Positions 43,853-58,676 of a stretch of DNA of 64,000 nt are shown here, piece by piece. The stretch is from Ostrinia nubilalis (taxonomy: Eukaryota > Arthropoda > Insecta > Lepidoptera > Crambidae), in NCBI RefSeq assembly GCF_963855985.1, contig NC_087090.1:14506501-14570500 (forward strand), given 5' to 3'. Position 1 is the stretch's first letter. Each line of letters begins with the position of its first letter. A program made the position numbers and the translations under genes. The notes under the pieces are model-generated. The model was not told the origin of the DNA, made no database searches, and worked only from the letters and a program-made list of their open reading frames with translations.

Positions 43853-45604
43853 TTAGTCTATTGTCCATTTATTTTTTCGCTTTTCTTTTATTTCCACTTT
43901 AAAGTGTTAAGGGAAAGGATATTAGAATAAAAGTATGGTATAATTTTTCTATATTATTTTATTCCCTCTATCATCTTTCTTTTTTTGATAATCCTTATAT
44001 GATATTCTTAACTCTATTTACAGTTTGTATAAATTAAAGTAGCAGTAGTATTTTACATAGTAGACTACTATTGTACAATGCTTTCATCACTCTGAAAGAC
44101 TTGACTACTTTCATATTGATATGGTACACCAGAACAGATCAGCCATAACTATTTTTGCCAGAAAAATAAAGATTAAATTAACAAATTCTCTTAACCAAAT
44201 AGTTATGATTAACCATTCGCGGCAATCCTCAGAAACCCAAATGAAAAAAGAAAATTGAAAACAAAACATGACATTATCAAAAGATACAGTAACAAATTTA
44301 GAAATGGTAACATAATGATTTTGATTTGGAAGATGTTAATTTATTACAAAACTTAAAAAATGATCTCAAATTTTATCAATCAATATAAAAACTCAACACC
44401 AAGTACCATATATGGAAAACAATAATTTAATTTTAGGAAGAGTAGTGCCGACTTCACCCCGTCGATTATTAACAACAAATAAATTAGGTTTAATTAAATA
44501 AATGGCACAAACCAAATTCTACCATACTCGGTACATGGTGATGTGAATATATTTTTTTAAACATAATTTTGGTTGGAATAACGATAAAATAATAATAATT
44601 TCACTTGTCGATTTGCCAAATAATCACGATTTAATATAACCAAATAATATAATCAAATAACTCTATGATGGAAGCAATGGGTCGTTGTGCGACAAAAGAA
44701 ACAACACTTCTGTGTAACAACATAATGGCATTCAAGTAATCGCTAAATAACATCGGTGGAGATCACAATTACACGATATAACTTTAATTTTATATAAATA
44801 CAAAATATACATAGGTAATTTACCTAAGACTATAGCAACAACTTCAATGCAATATAACGATCTTATATTGATGTGAAATTGATACGGTTACAATAGGCTT
44901 ACGAGGAATTAACGTAATAGTTAACAGAATGTCACATAAATAACTGTATCCCGATGACTGCGGATTGCGGGGCACACTGCCCGAGGGAGCCTCGTCAGTG
45001 TGCCCTCAGCCCGCCAGATTCACAACAAGATGATCGGTCGCCGCTTTGTGAAAACACGCGGCATCAGTCTCACTTATTCTGTCATTACAGCGTTACGACT
45101 ACACCACAGCTTGCAAACGCAGGAACGTAATACCAATAAAAGCCGCATAAAACATAAATACCAGGACGCGCTCGGCTTATGCGAGTCTTATTGAGTTCAG
45201 TTCGAGCTGTTTACTTTATAAATTAGTTAGACGAGAGGCGGGCCAGCCGCCCTCGGCGCGGTCCATCGGACCTCAATCACTATCGGCAGGCGCCTTCAAT
45301 CTCGGGGTCCTACTGAAATATTGCTGAACACGCGGCGTATGTGACGGACTATTTCAGCAACCACAAGCTCAGGCTTAGGCCGGTATAACTTACAATAAAT
45401 TCATAAATAACTTTGACATTACATTAAAGGTCCGTCGTCCGACGACGCCGACGTCTGTTGCTGGCGTAACTGAACCCCAACGACTTGAGTCTAGTAGGGT
45501 CTGTTGCGCTGCGTCGATCGGAGCGTGCAGACTGGCGAATTTAAATCAATGCGTTGTATCCCGATGTTTGCGGCGGATGCCAGCACCGGCCGCGAGTGGG
45601 TGGC

Positions 45605-46773
45605 TTAGATGCAGTCGTCCATGTCGACGTCTGGTACCCGGCGATCGAGAGACGCCGCGGCGCGCGGAGGCAGTTCATTCCGCGGGTCGCGTGCCAGCCA
45701 CGGGTGCCGCAGCACGTCGCGCGCGCTCAAACGCTCGCACGCCTCCCGCCGCAGCAGCGATCGGATCAAGCACTTGCCTCGCGACGACAAACCCTCCGGC
45801 ACTAAAAAGTACCCGCGGGATATCTTCGCGAACAGCGACGCATGCTCCGAGTCGTTGAATGGATACCTGCAACAAAGGAAATAGAGATTTAGCAAATTAT
45901 AAAAAGACATTTTTTATTTCAACCCGTCCAAAAGATTAGATAGCCACAAATTGAGATTACACTGAGATACGAAATTGAGACAAACAAATGAGCGAATATT
46001 TTTTGTCGAAAAGTTCTGACACAAAAACTTATCGCGTTTTAAACAGATAAGACGGATCATTAACATCGAAGTTAGGATGGGACTCCATAAATCGTCCAGT
46101 TTTTACAAAGCTCGGCACCAATTAATGACGAAGAACCGATTGTCATTTGGGGAGGCAGATGCACGCAGAAACAAAAACTCAGGTACGACGATGGAACCCT
46201 TCCGGCGACAGGTGAAGCCGGCGATTGCGGCGAAATCCCGAATTTGGAATATAAATTACGGGTGCGAGGCCGAAAAAAGTAGAAAACAAAGGCTCGCGAA
46301 CGGCAGGTGCGGCGGAGGCGGGCAACGTCTTCGCCACATGACCGCCGGCAGGTGCCCGAAGATTTCACTAGCCTCATTTATATGTGGGTGATATAATTGT
46401 TAGCCGTTGGCGCGTAACGGCCGACAGGTGATCATCCCCCGCGCGTCCAACGGTCGACGCGACCCTTGGCGTCTCCAAACGGTAAGTCCCACGCTCGCAG
46501 GTGAAGACGACGCACCACCCTCGTAAACGTCACCCTGACAATGGTGATAGATAATAATGTCGCACAAAAAATGATACATACCTTCCAACGAGCATGGTGT
46601 ACAGTATGACTCCGAGGGACCACATGTCAGCGGCCCGCCCGGAGTACGTCCGATGAGCCCTCAGAATCTCAGGCGAGACGTACGCGGGGCACCCCCGCTT
46701 GTCTTGCAGAAGGTCCTCTTCGGGATCATCGAGCACGACTGCATCCTCCAGCGACTCGAGTTTTAGCGTTGTT
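45605..46773 (-). CDS. trbl: Tribbles pseudokinase, last two recognised exons (5-prime part not found)
   Basis: Exons (minus): 46773-46582 and 45866-45605 (stop), joined GT-AG in phase. They encode the C-terminal half of a Tribbles kinase-like domain, an adaptor that promotes degradation of targets such as C/EBP-type factors, Cdc25/String and regulators of Akt. Family marks: the catalytic DFG is replaced by SLE ([11 protein letters not shown]), then [34 protein letters not shown], and [25 protein letters not shown]. The C-terminal tail [11 protein letters not shown] resembles the COP1-binding motif. The exon at 46773 starts with one base completing a split codon, so at least one upstream exon (N lobe and catalytic-loop region) exists. 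I could not find it up to 64000; it probably lies beyond. Confidence 0.9.
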
Positions 46774-49700
46774 CTGAAACAAAAGGAGACAACGTTTAGC
46801 CGGGGGCTAATTTGGAATGTCCGGTGCTTTCTCCGAACTCATTACATGCATCCATTGCGGGCCACACGTCAGCTCAATTTTGCGCTGATCAGTGACCCAA
46901 ATAAATCGCGGGTCCGCCTATAATACTATGCGCGACGCGATACGCGCTCGTCCGTAATGGATCCCTTTGTGCACAAAGCTTTGTCCGGGCGCTATTAACG
47001 ATTCGCGCGTACAGCTAATTACCGATAAAGCATCGCGCCCAAACTGAACGTGAACCGTGGTAATTTGAACTGTGTAATACTATAATAAATTGTCTCCCGC
47101 AGGTCGATTAATATGTAGCATTTGTGTCATGGAGCAATTACAAAGCGAACCCTAAAGCTGATGCAATGGGTTCGTTTCATCACGGCTTCAGGCGCACCGT
47201 GCGCGACCTCGTGTTTCACAGCCGCCGCATCGTTTCGAAATGCATTAAATACACAGTTCGAAACTGTACACCGCTGTATATGCGATTGAATGTAAATAAA
47301 ACAACTCGGATCGAGCGACAAACGGGACTCCGCTCTACGATTTACATGTTTTGCCTACCTACCGTATGCGTCGCTTTGACTTCGCAGCGTTCAGCGTTGC
47401 AGTATCAAAATAAACTATAGTGTCCACGGAGTAAAATCGACGTGTAATTTTGAAGAAATAAAAAATAATAAGCATATGGAGGTTAAGGCGAGGCAGGTGC
47501 GCTGTGGGCGTTCCTATGCAGTAAAATCGACGTGCATTAATGCATACATACGATATTTTTAGCCTGTTTAATAATACTTCTGAGGGGAACTGTGAGCTAA
47601 ATGAATTTAAAGAAGGGCTCCTGATCTATTTTTGCGTCTGGAACATATTAACGTCTGCAGTTAAAAGTAATCTTCACCTGGCATAGCGCGCGGCTTGTTC
47701 TCGTAAGTCACTCGTTTTGATTACGCGTTGGTACTTAATCCGAAAGATGAACGCAATAAATATCAAGTTTGCTCAGAGTTACAAAACCCGCAAGTTGCGG
47801 TCTCAGCTGTTTGACAAATAGTCTGTCGACGGACGCAAGACTGCTAACTGAAATTGACGAGATCGCTCGCCGCGAAGGTAATGGGACCAAGCCATATTAG
47901 ACCGTAGCCTGCCACTAATAAAACTATGCGTGCCGCGCTAATCCAAAATGATCTAGTAGCCATTTGTTATTAAATTTGATCGGGTCGTGACAATATGGAG
48001 CGGTTGGTTGTAAAGGTTATCCTCGTTAAGATTGTCGCAAGTGACTTTCAGATATTAAATGAAATAGGTGCAACCGTTTCGCGTGTTAGGCATTAGGCAT
48101 GATGTTTTGGATTGCAAGGAGTGTAGGGTCAGAGGAGTAACGCTGCATCGCTGCATGGTTGCGCAGACGCGTGGGGCGTGCGTGGCGCTGCACGTGCCAC
48201 TAATCGGCGTGAAGCAAGAGATCCTCTGTGGGAACCCGCTGACGAAACGCGTGACGTCACCCTGCAACTGCACTCCGGCCCTTTTTTGTAATCCATCAGT
48301 GAGCGGAGCTGGATCTGAGGGCGTCCTCGTGTCCGTTTAGGTCTCGTCGACTGCGCAACTGATCCTAATTAAATCCCTACAGCGGCAAGGCTAAAGTGCG
48401 ATGTCTGCAGTTGCAATCGATTCGAATTTCGCAACGTGTAAATAAGTTATACGGTGTCGTAACGCGGTCGGAAGGTTGGCCGGATTTCCGAACGGTGGCC
48501 TCAAGGATTCTCGGCGTGACTCGGACGTGGCGCGGGAGGCGCTGCGCCCGCGCGGTGGTGGCGGCGAAAGGACAACTGTCAATTTACGCAATTTGGCATT
48601 ACGCACACACAGGGCCGCATTTCGGCTCTCGCGGCCCGCGATCTAATCTAACTCGTGAACTCGTGGCCAAAACTAAACTGTATGCATTACTAAATTGACT
48701 CACGTTTGCAACTTCGCAACACTGTTAACTAATATTTCGTTAAATTACACGTTTGTAAATGGGTGGCTGTAACTTTATTGGTCAAGTTTGTAGAAATCCC
48801 GTCATTAACACACTCGGATTTAATTTGATTTGTCATTAAAAATTAATAATAAGCGTTTATAAATAAATGCAACACGGATAGATTGGACGCCGATGCGATA
48901 AGTGATAAAGGCGATATTCATTGTTGTGATAATCGTTCAGTGGGTTTGTACAGCGACAGACGTGTGGGAGATCGCCCACAATTAGCGGGATGCGCTGCAG
49001 TTTCGCAACCGCCGCCATTGCTCAACTCAACCCTGACAGTTTCGTAACAAACAATGGCAGTCAGATGCAGCACACATGCATGCACTTCCTGCTCGACTTA
49101 ATATCGCTACATGACGCGCCTTGCGCAAGCGCGAGGAAGCGCATTATATGCGACCATTCACAAAAAGGTCTCGATGTGTCAGGCAGGCGCCGGGTTGCGA
49201 AAGATCCGATTAATGGTCAACAATGAATAATTTGCTGTTCACGCTCCGCACGGGTCACTTCCGAGCCCTATGGTGCAGCGTGGGTTACTCATAGATTTTG
49301 TAACCCGCATTGTAGGGACATGTGGTGTCGCAAGCGCTTGCCACACCGCGGAGATGCCGCCGGGATAGGTTGGGAAACCATCCCGACCATGCCCAATTAT
49401 ACGCGGCTTCTATTGCACAATCATGTTCCCACAGCGGATGTTTTATGAAATTTGATTGATAACAGTATCAGAGCACCGCTAGCCTTACGGCTTTATCGTC
49501 GAGCGCACATATGAATCAGCTAATGTAAATAACGTTGCGAAAACCAGAGTTGGGCTAAGTGCCTTAGACAATGCGCCGTGCGACGACGACGAATTGTGTG
49601 TATATCCTTCTGAATTTAGGTCTCAAAACCGCATAAGCAGCGGCACTGTTCGCTTTATCGGAGTAGCGATAACGCAAGTCGAACTCAGTTTTGAAACCAA

Positions 49701-52700
49701 GCGCTGGGCCGCTTGCGAAAACACAAATGTGAACATCGATTGCAAAATTGTTTTAGTTTTTAAATCGAATGCAGCTTCAATGGAGCAGAGCCGGGGTGGG
49801 GGGTAGGTGCGGGTGACATTCAGTGTCGGTGAAGATGGATGCTGTAAGGAGATCGTGTGCAACTGTGCGGGCCGTATTTGGCAGGCGGGCGGCGCGCGCA
49901 GGCCGGGTGTCACAATGGCGCGGATTATGAGGTGCGTTGCGATATGGCATGTTGCAAGCCCGGGCGGCGGTCCAAGCGCCGCCGCCGAAATAATCCTGTG
50001 TTGCAACGCGTGGACTGCGGAACGGGCGCCACTCCAGAGCCCGTTGCGCAAACCGCAGCGCAATTGGCCAATTGCGCACGACCATCTCCAGTTATTCACG
50101 CACGATACTTTTACGAAACGACCGATACCGTTCGATGACCCTACCGGCCGTTACGTTAGGATTGTGTAACCGAAGAAAGTGTCCGTTGTGCGTCCGCAAA
50201 AAGTATCCGAAATCTCATCGATCTCCGGCTCGAATTGTTGCAATTACACAGTTACGTGGCTGAGTTAAATCCGGTGAGCGGTCGACTTTCTAACGCGGGG
50301 TCGGTGTACGATGTCGCAACAATTTCTCCAGGCGTCGCGAACGAAGAAAGCGCGACCTCAGCAGAGTTTTGCAATCGCGCGGCCAATGCGGCGCAGTGGA
50401 GAAAGAGCGCCGGTGTAGAAAGCGTGCGTCGACCCGGCCATCCCGCGCCGACCGCAGGAGCTTGCAACAGCCGCGCCAACAAGATTCCTGCGATCCTGCG
50501 GCCGCAGTGGCACTAGCCCTGCCCAGAACAAGCAACGGTAGTGTTCTGCGTTGGGCAAGCGTCCGTTACGCAAGTTGCGATAGCGCGGGCATGTCACAGG
50601 CACTCGTGAAACACTTCCGTTCATTGACTCCTTCCCGATATATCGCTATGCTGTTGTTTCGAAATACTTTCGGGGGACATCGCACACGTGCGAGGACGCC
50701 GGTTGCAGCCCGACGATCGCATACCCTTGATCTTTCGGGGCCATTAAGCAGACACGCTCGAATTCTACGGATGAAGACCGCGACCCAAACTCCGCTGCAC
50801 TCACTGAAATGTCGTAAATTGCGCGCGTATCTAATTGAACTAGGAATTATGTCGTGCAGGATATTACACGAAGAATCGGCAGGTAACCGGCTCACTGGCA
50901 CGTTTGCGTATACACTTTCATAACTCGTTGTTACGTTTAAACCGACTTTTCCAAGTGTTGAGAAACGTTCGAGTAAAAAGCTGAAGCTCTCACATGGCAG
51001 ACGAGTTAATAATCGTTATTACAATGCAATGAAATCTGAACGAAAAAGTTGCAACAGTATGTGTGTGGTTTGAGATATTTTTCTCGATAAGATGACACGC
51101 AATTATGACGAGTAAAAAACGTTCCATTTCCCAGAAAAAAGATTGTAGGCGTTGTGCATGTAACACCTGGCGACAGGTGATCGCTCGCTCCAGTCTTGCC
51201 AGTTTGTTGAGGCTGGAATAATGACGATAACCATAAAGGGCAGCTGTACGCGTTTGTCGCCCGACAGATGCGGTCTAGATCGCTTGATAAATAAATAAAA
51301 AGAGCAAATCCCGCCGGTGCGCTGGCGCAGTTTCCGCCGCGGCGCGCGCAGCCGGAATCGTCGATTGTTTCGGTCTGCAATCGCTTCCTCCTCATTATTG
51401 TGTGTCGGAAGTGCGAAAGGATCGAATACCCTCGGCAGCGCGGCGGTTACGTGTGCGGGTTAAGGTATTGCAAACGGAATTAGGGCAGCGATTAATCATG
51501 AAGCCAGGCTGGGCGACGCAAGAGCTTGCGATATGTAGCGAGCGGCCGCGGTTGCGCGGAGCAACGCGGAGTGGCATTGCTAACAGTTGGTTAACAGTAT
51601 TGGATCTTGCACGCGGTGACGCAAATGTATGGAAAAATGAGAAAGACAATGCTCTGCTGGTGATTTTACGGTTGATTTATATGCGCGGGAGGATGGGCCA
51701 AGGCGTCCGCGATGCGTTTTGTAACCGTATTTACAAACCATGCTTGTCTTCATTGCGATGGACGAGCGCTCCTGACTCCTGCGGTCCATTTCATAATTCG
51801 GTTTGCATAAGAGTTGGAATAAGCTGCTATTTGTCTTAGCGTTGGTCGAACAATGAGACAATAGTGTTACAGTTTCCTTATTAGTTTAAAACTCCTATGA
51901 TAGTGCCGAGAGTGGGCTGAATTTTCTCAGATAAAACCTACATGAATTTTAGACTGTTGATTATGTATATTATTTAGAATGCTCCCAACACTGTAAAACA
52001 TCAAGTACTTCGTATGTACAAGTAGTGCCGCTAAGGAATGAATGACGCAGGATGGTTTCGAAAACGCGAAATAAGCGATGTTGCGATTTGGTCTTGTGAA
52101 ATACATTTACCTCTCGATTGCAGAAACGCGTGGGTCGACAAATAGGATTAATCTTTGTCGATTTGTAACTATTACAAGACAAAAATAGTTCAGCATTGTT
52201 TAAAACGGGGACATGTGAGGCAGCAACCGCGTTTTGGTAATTTGCATCTTCATTAGGGGCGCTTCTTTTCCCAAATTTAAAGACTAAATGTGCTAGCCTA
52301 CGTGATTTTGTATACGTTCATATACATGCATATATGTATCAGTTATCATTCCAGATTGTGGTGTTATCGCGACTCGCGAGGCACATTTACCCGCAATTTT
52401 TATCAGCATTTCACCGCTATCTTATCGATAGAAAAACTTTAAATTTCACCAGATGTTTATTTGGTTTGGGTCCCGATACGATAAGCAAATATTTATTAAT
52501 GACGGGATCCTATTTGCCTAGTTGCACAATAAAATGAACTGCTTGTTTATTGTGGCTTGCGAAAACATGCTCGGCTACATTTATTCTGTTGCTATTGACA
52601 TGGAAATTGGAACACCGTGCAGACGGCTAGTGCACCCTGGCGTGTGGTGCATACATTATTCTAATGAAATATTGTGCCTACAAGTTACACCCGCAGTCAT

Positions 52701-55700
52701 GTAGTGGCTCGGAAATTCTCGGCAAATATCAATCATTACTCGTTTATTACTCACTCTAAATAAACAATGCTTCTGTTTGCAAACAGTGGTGAACCCTCCG
52801 GTACCGCTAGGGCTCTCGACGCATTAAATACCAGTCGTTATCACAAGTCCATCGAATCAGGAACAATAGTTTTATTAACCGCGGGGTCCGCACGACCCCA
52901 ATGACGTTTTACGCAGGTAGTACGTTCGCCGCGATAAGACACGCAAATGCCCGTACTATGTACCTACTTTATAAATAAATTCACGTCATTTCAATGGGAG
53001 GCGTACATGGCTTGGTTTGTATTATCGCATTTACAGAGACTGCTGCAAAGTCAGCAATGCGAACTAAAACAAAAGCTGTATCGCGCGGTGTGTAAGAAAT
53101 GATTTAGTATGAAAAAAAAATATTCGTAAAACGCGTGCTCCTAAAACGATACGAGGAAAAGGAAGTTCCAGCTAATGATGCCAATATTTTCGCCTGTCAA
53201 TTCGCGAAGTTTGTAAATAAAACTTTTATCTTTAGCGTGAGAATAAAAAATACGCGTCGCAAACAAGTTTGTACCGTTAACTCTTGCTGAAACGTCGCGT
53301 AAACAGCGTTGGTGAGGTGACGGAACCAGTTTAAAACGAGCCATATTATTGATTTCACTAAAGAAATGCTGCTGTTATTCGGTCCTGCCAAATTGTTAAT
53401 TCAATTTCACGGGGTACCTGATACCGCATCGGCAACAAATTAAAAGCGCGTCGAAACGAAAACACGAAAGTTCATAGTCCTCGCGAGGAAGAATTTCAAA
53501 CACGGCGATTGTGTGAATCGAGAACGTGAATCGAATAAAGCCAGAATGATCGCTGATAAACAAGCGGCTCTAGGATTTACGGACGATGCCCTTTGTAATT
53601 TCTCTCAGGAGACTTGAACTGCTCGGTAAATTATGATGTGCCTGGAGCATTTGCACAATAATTTTGTTGTAACATAAAATAATTTCAGCCGTGGATGTGA
53701 CTGTCGGCGAACAGCGGTACTTTCTCGTCGGGTAGAGTACCGTTTGCCAAGCGAAATGGTACCAGGTCGATGAAAGCAAGATAATAGCCATAGGCAACGA
53801 TTAATATTACAAACCCGCGCATTCATTAAAATGATCAATTCATTAAGTTGTTAAATAAAATTAGAACCATAAATAAAAAACTACTTGTGGGCAATCAAGC
53901 AGAAGCAGCGAAAGAGGACAAAAACGACGGTACTATTTGTTTTTTGCCATCACTAGTAAGTTAGCGACTTGGCGATGAGATCACGGAAGGATCAACGCTC
54001 GAACCGAATGCCAAAGCAATGATCAACAACATCAAATTAAGGAGAGGCGGCTCAGCGGGCGTTAACCTCTCCGACACTTTTTTCTAGACGCACTGACGTA
54101 ATTTGGAAAGTGCGGAAATGGTAATTTCTAAGTAAGAATTACTGCGCCGCGACTTATTATATCACAATATCGGACGCTGATTCGCATCGCGGATGCACGG
54201 CGGGGGGAGGTCAGTGAACTTGCGAAACTTCACCTGTCATAGCCGAGGGGAGCGAGACAAAGGCGTGATGCAACGAAGAAAGTAAGGAAATCCAAGAGTA
54301 CGCGTCGTCATGACGAGAGAGCAATTAAAGATGGAGAAACAAAAGACTACGATTTTGAAATTGGAGCTAGCGACGCGACGCATTCTAAATTCGAATCGAT
54401 GATTCTCTCGGCTTGCACAATGCTATCTGGCAACCGGCGACGGAAGAGAGTGCGGGCGAAACGGCACATTGCGGTGATGCAATAAAGAAAGTGCGGAACT
54501 GAAGTAGGTTTTCTAACGCGGTGAATGTACTCCGGCCATTAGCATTGTATCATTCGCGAAGCCTCTTGGGGCTCAGCGGGCGACGACCTCAGTGATGTCA
54601 GAAGGAGCCGTACTACATTCGGCGATACGTGTACCTATAGTGATATAATACGCTCGGGATAGAAAATTATGATGCCAGCTCACGCTACCGCATTGAAGGC
54701 AGGCAACATCTAGCGTTACATCAAGCTTTTGCCTGCAATGGTGAGGTAACGAGTGTTGTCACACTCGTTTGTTGCAATTACAGCTGATGTAATGCTTGCA
54801 AGCCGAAGAAGCTAAACAGAACTTCGATACGATGCTAACAAAGATGGCAATGAAATCGCCTACAGATTTTTGTTTGGTTACAAAAAGAATATGTTAAAAA
54901 GCGTCATGTCAAGTTCAGCGAGTGCGAGGTCGGCGCAAGCGCAGCGGAGGGGGCTTCGCGGGCGGGAGCGGTGACAATGAATGGCAAAGCACCGTTGTAC
55001 TTGACCCACTATGCGCCGTCACGCCCGGCCGGTGCAACGATGACGTTCGATTGATGATATGCGTGAGAACACCAGACAGCCGCTCGCAACACCGACTGAC
55101 ATCTCTTAAGAGGCCCCATCAACGGAATTAATCAAGAACGCAGCACAGGCATCGACGGTTTTTATGATAGTTCTGACATTGGCGCAGTGACCCACTTGGC
55201 AACGAGCATCGCTGCTTTACGTCAATCATAAAATATTTCAACAATCAAGTGTCACGTTAACGGAATCTATCGTCAATGTAATGATGTCAGTGTTTTGAAA
55301 TGAGCGCAAATGTTTCAGAGGCTGAATCATTACTCATCATAATGACTCGGTCATAATTAACGTGGCATACCGTATCTGAGCACGTTTGAGCAGCGGAACT
55401 GTACCCAAACATAAAATAGATGTCGAAACGTGCACACAAAGTATCTCGCAAGCGGTTTCCGATATACATTTGTTGGCGGTAGATATGTGTGTGCCATTGC
55501 GCAAGGTCGCCTGCGCACCTGCGCCGGTCACTGCAGCGACCGTTGCAGCTCCCACGACATAGTTCATACGTTCATGAATTATTAATTAAGTCCAGACCTA
55601 TAGAAGGGTAACTTGAGGAATTCGGGGTCTCCTCACCTGCTCGGCTCGTCGATCTTTGTCTATATTTTGAAAGTCAAAGGTTAATTGGTGTGAAAATTTA

Positions 55701-58676
55701 ACGCATAAGCTAAAGAGAATGAAATATGTTGTTTGCAAGCGGCATAAATAAGTAAAAAGCGGCTGCAGCGCTGGAGGCAGCGTCCGGCGGCAAGCGCACT
55801 CGTAATCATCCAAGTGGGTTAAGGTTTCATCAAGGATTTATTGCGGCAAGTCTCCGCTCCAAAACGCCGGCCGTTCGTTACTATGAGCTAACTGCACGTT
55901 GGTTCCGCTGCATTTGTCTATTTCAACCTTTGTAATTCATGTGTTTTTATATTAGGTGCCCAATTAACGGCGACGGAATGTCTGCTATTTCTGTCAATGC
56001 GACGAAGAGGAATAATTTATGAAAGCTGCACTGCAATTCCGCTGAAAGGACCACTTTCATTCACCTGTCGGTGACAGTTACAGCAAACAACAACTAGGCA
56101 CAAAGAGAGCGCGGACATCTTTTGTTTAATTAATGTCCGACGGACAAAAGTAACTTGATCGTTAGAGGAGGCCCTTTGTCCCGGCACTAAGAGCGTAACT
56201 GTTGGAATAATGAAAATGTCCTTTGAGAGGCTTTTGTTGTGTGGACGTAGCGCAAAACAATCAGGTCAATAAGTTTCAAAACGATCCAGATGTATTACAA
56301 AAACGGTAGCATACAACTGTTTAGCAACTACATAGTGGGTTCTTTCGCAACTCGCATCACAGCGTCCGGACCACTCGATTAATTGTTTCCATGCCGAAGA
56401 TCGAGTATTCGATTCTTTTGTTTCGCTGCATGAACAAGCTATTGTCATGAACATAAGGATGCTTATGAGGCCTTTATTATTTAAATGCGCTTGAAATGTG
56501 TGATTGTTTCACATACCTTCGAAAACAGACTGCATAAAACTATTTAGTGGCTTTGATTTCTGTAACACAATTACGTCCTTGCGCGAGTTATGTAACAAGC
56601 CGAGCGACCTCGACTTTATTTAATAGCCTAACTTGGATCATGTTTTATCTCATTATTATAGGCATACACTAACACTAATTGGGCAAACATAGACCTCGAA
56701 CCGTTCAATTGGCAAACGTGCAAAAAGTAATTAGCTTCGTGTTTCCAATCACTTTTAAGGTGACCATATTTCATTTTTTGAATGAAGCCTATTGTGTAAG
56801 GTCATGTGAGGTGTATTTTTAAGCGCGATGAAGTTTCATTGTTGAGATTAATCGTGGTAATGATAGTTAAAAGTTTTGAATGTGCAAATTTTGCGAAGTC
56901 AGCGGGGATGAATGAATAAAATTTTACTATGATGTCATGTCATCAGTCATGGAGCTTTACATAATAATATGTGAAAGAATTTCTATTCACGAAATCGGGA
57001 ATGGATTGATATACAAACGCGAAAGGTGTGCGCGCAGGCGGCAGCAGATGTGCGCGCGCGCATTGTCCCGGGAACAAAGGCAGGTAGACAGAGGACGTTA
57101 CCTCGCCATGTGCTACGTGTCACTTTTTCATATTCCGATACATGTTTTACGTGAAAACCCAAAAAAATATTTTAATCTGACCGGCCAGATGGTCGAGCAC
57201 ATGTCACCGGAAAAAAATCTCAACAAAAAATGCAATAGTCGAAACTCAATGGTTTAGCCTCAGCTCCATCCATTTAAACTCAATTTCCATACCGATGAAA
57301 ATGCTTTGTTTTCGCTGCGTAACTACATTAAATTAATTGCAATGGTTTCCCTTTGTTACAAAAGAGAGAAACGAATCGAATCCCAGTTATCAAAATTAAT
57401 AACGGCAAAACCAATTTACTCTGATCGCGTAATATCCTGCCGGCGCATTTATTTGAGCGCTGCAGAGTTTTCAGCGGAATTGTTTTGTGTACGCGTACAC
57501 GTTAAATTAGGAGATGCTCTCAGTGAAATATGAAAACAAAAGCTGCCAACTTCACGAAGCAGTCGAAGGGACACTATCTCTAGGGAAAAGGATACAAAGA
57601 ACTTCAAATATTGACCTCGTGGCAGATGTCGAAAGTCAAACTTCGAGACTGGTTATAAATGCACTTGAACAAACAGAATGTAGGTTGATTGTATACTTTA
57701 CCGAACGTATCGAATATCAGTTTGTGTTGGCACAGATAGAGTTGTCATCAGGTGACCAAATAATACAGTATCGTCGACCAGCGGACTGACCAGTTTTCTT
57801 TTTACGTACCATTCAAAGGTTTTTGCTATTCGTACAATAACGCTAGCAAGATAGAACTATAAATAACAAATGAAATATGCAAGTAATCACGGCGCCAATG
57901 GGATCGGCTTTTATACAAAATAAAATATTGGACTCAAAAATAGACTCATCGCTATAAAGTCGAGAAATTGTTGGCCATAAACTCCTTTACGAGATGCCAG
58001 ATTTACTGACTGTTCTGAAGTTCTACAAGGGAAAATGGTCCTTGTTCTAATAGTTTTGGAGTTGGATTTGGAAGTGACAAGTTGCGTAGAGTGTCTCATT
58101 ATTGTCTGTTTGGAATGCGAATCTTGAACACGTGCGTTTCGCAGGTAGAGCTTGCATGTGCAATCATTGTCTTCGCAAAAAAGTGTTTTTCTAAGCGTTG
58201 AATAGACGCATCTTTGCACAATAGTCGGTAGTCTTGTATCGGTGCCCATCATCGATCCGGCGGAGAGCCGACCGAACAATAAATCATGCGTAGGAGCATC
58301 TAACAATGCCTGCGATATTTGTTTACTGGAACATCTGTTCTCTGGGATGAGGGTGGCTATAGAATTGGCAAGTTTATCAAAAAAATAGAGCATTGTCGCA
58401 TCGCTCAGGTAATTGTTGGAAGATTAACCCGATACGAACTCCACAATGAAATCAGAACACCTTGGCTTTTTTTTTCAAAATTTTTGGTGTGAATGGTGGC
58501 TGGGTGTAGGATTCCTCGTCTATGGTGATTGGTAACGTGATGAGCATTGCGGCATACCGCGACCTTGGTGAACGTTATCTGCCGCTGATAAGGCAGATTG
58601 TGGTGACCTTTAACGTCGACTAGGTGTCTTAGATAAGGCTTAAGTCCAATGACCGTGGTGGGATAATTTTAATTAA

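Larger units (their letters stand above)
40405..45604. other. Intergenic region between NDUFV1 and Tribbles, repeat-rich
   Basis: It contains the NDUFV1 3-prime UTR and presumably the Tribbles 3-prime UTR. Specific items: a 13-bp hairpin (40532-40572), three degenerate direct repeats (about 40468, 40588, 40659), a dispersed MITE family (about 40816-40950 and 43465-43612), a 612-bp transposon (42151-42762), a 60-bp RTE tail (43408-43468) and a minus-strand SINE head (43781-43852). The rest is AT-rich with no recognised exon. Confidence 0.6.

Noticed and set aside
50369..50923. 184-codon plus-strand open frame and overlapping frames at 49623-50169
   Set aside because: Frames are open in several phases on both strands because the DNA is GC-rich; composition is Arg/Ala/Ser-rich without motifs.
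57514..57789. 91-codon plus-strand frame
   Set aside because: No recognisable domain and no surrounding splice or promoter evidence; length is within chance for this composition.
57911..58393. 160-codon minus-strand open frame
   Set aside because: No domain, odd composition, no splice context joining it to Tribbles, and no family resemblance.
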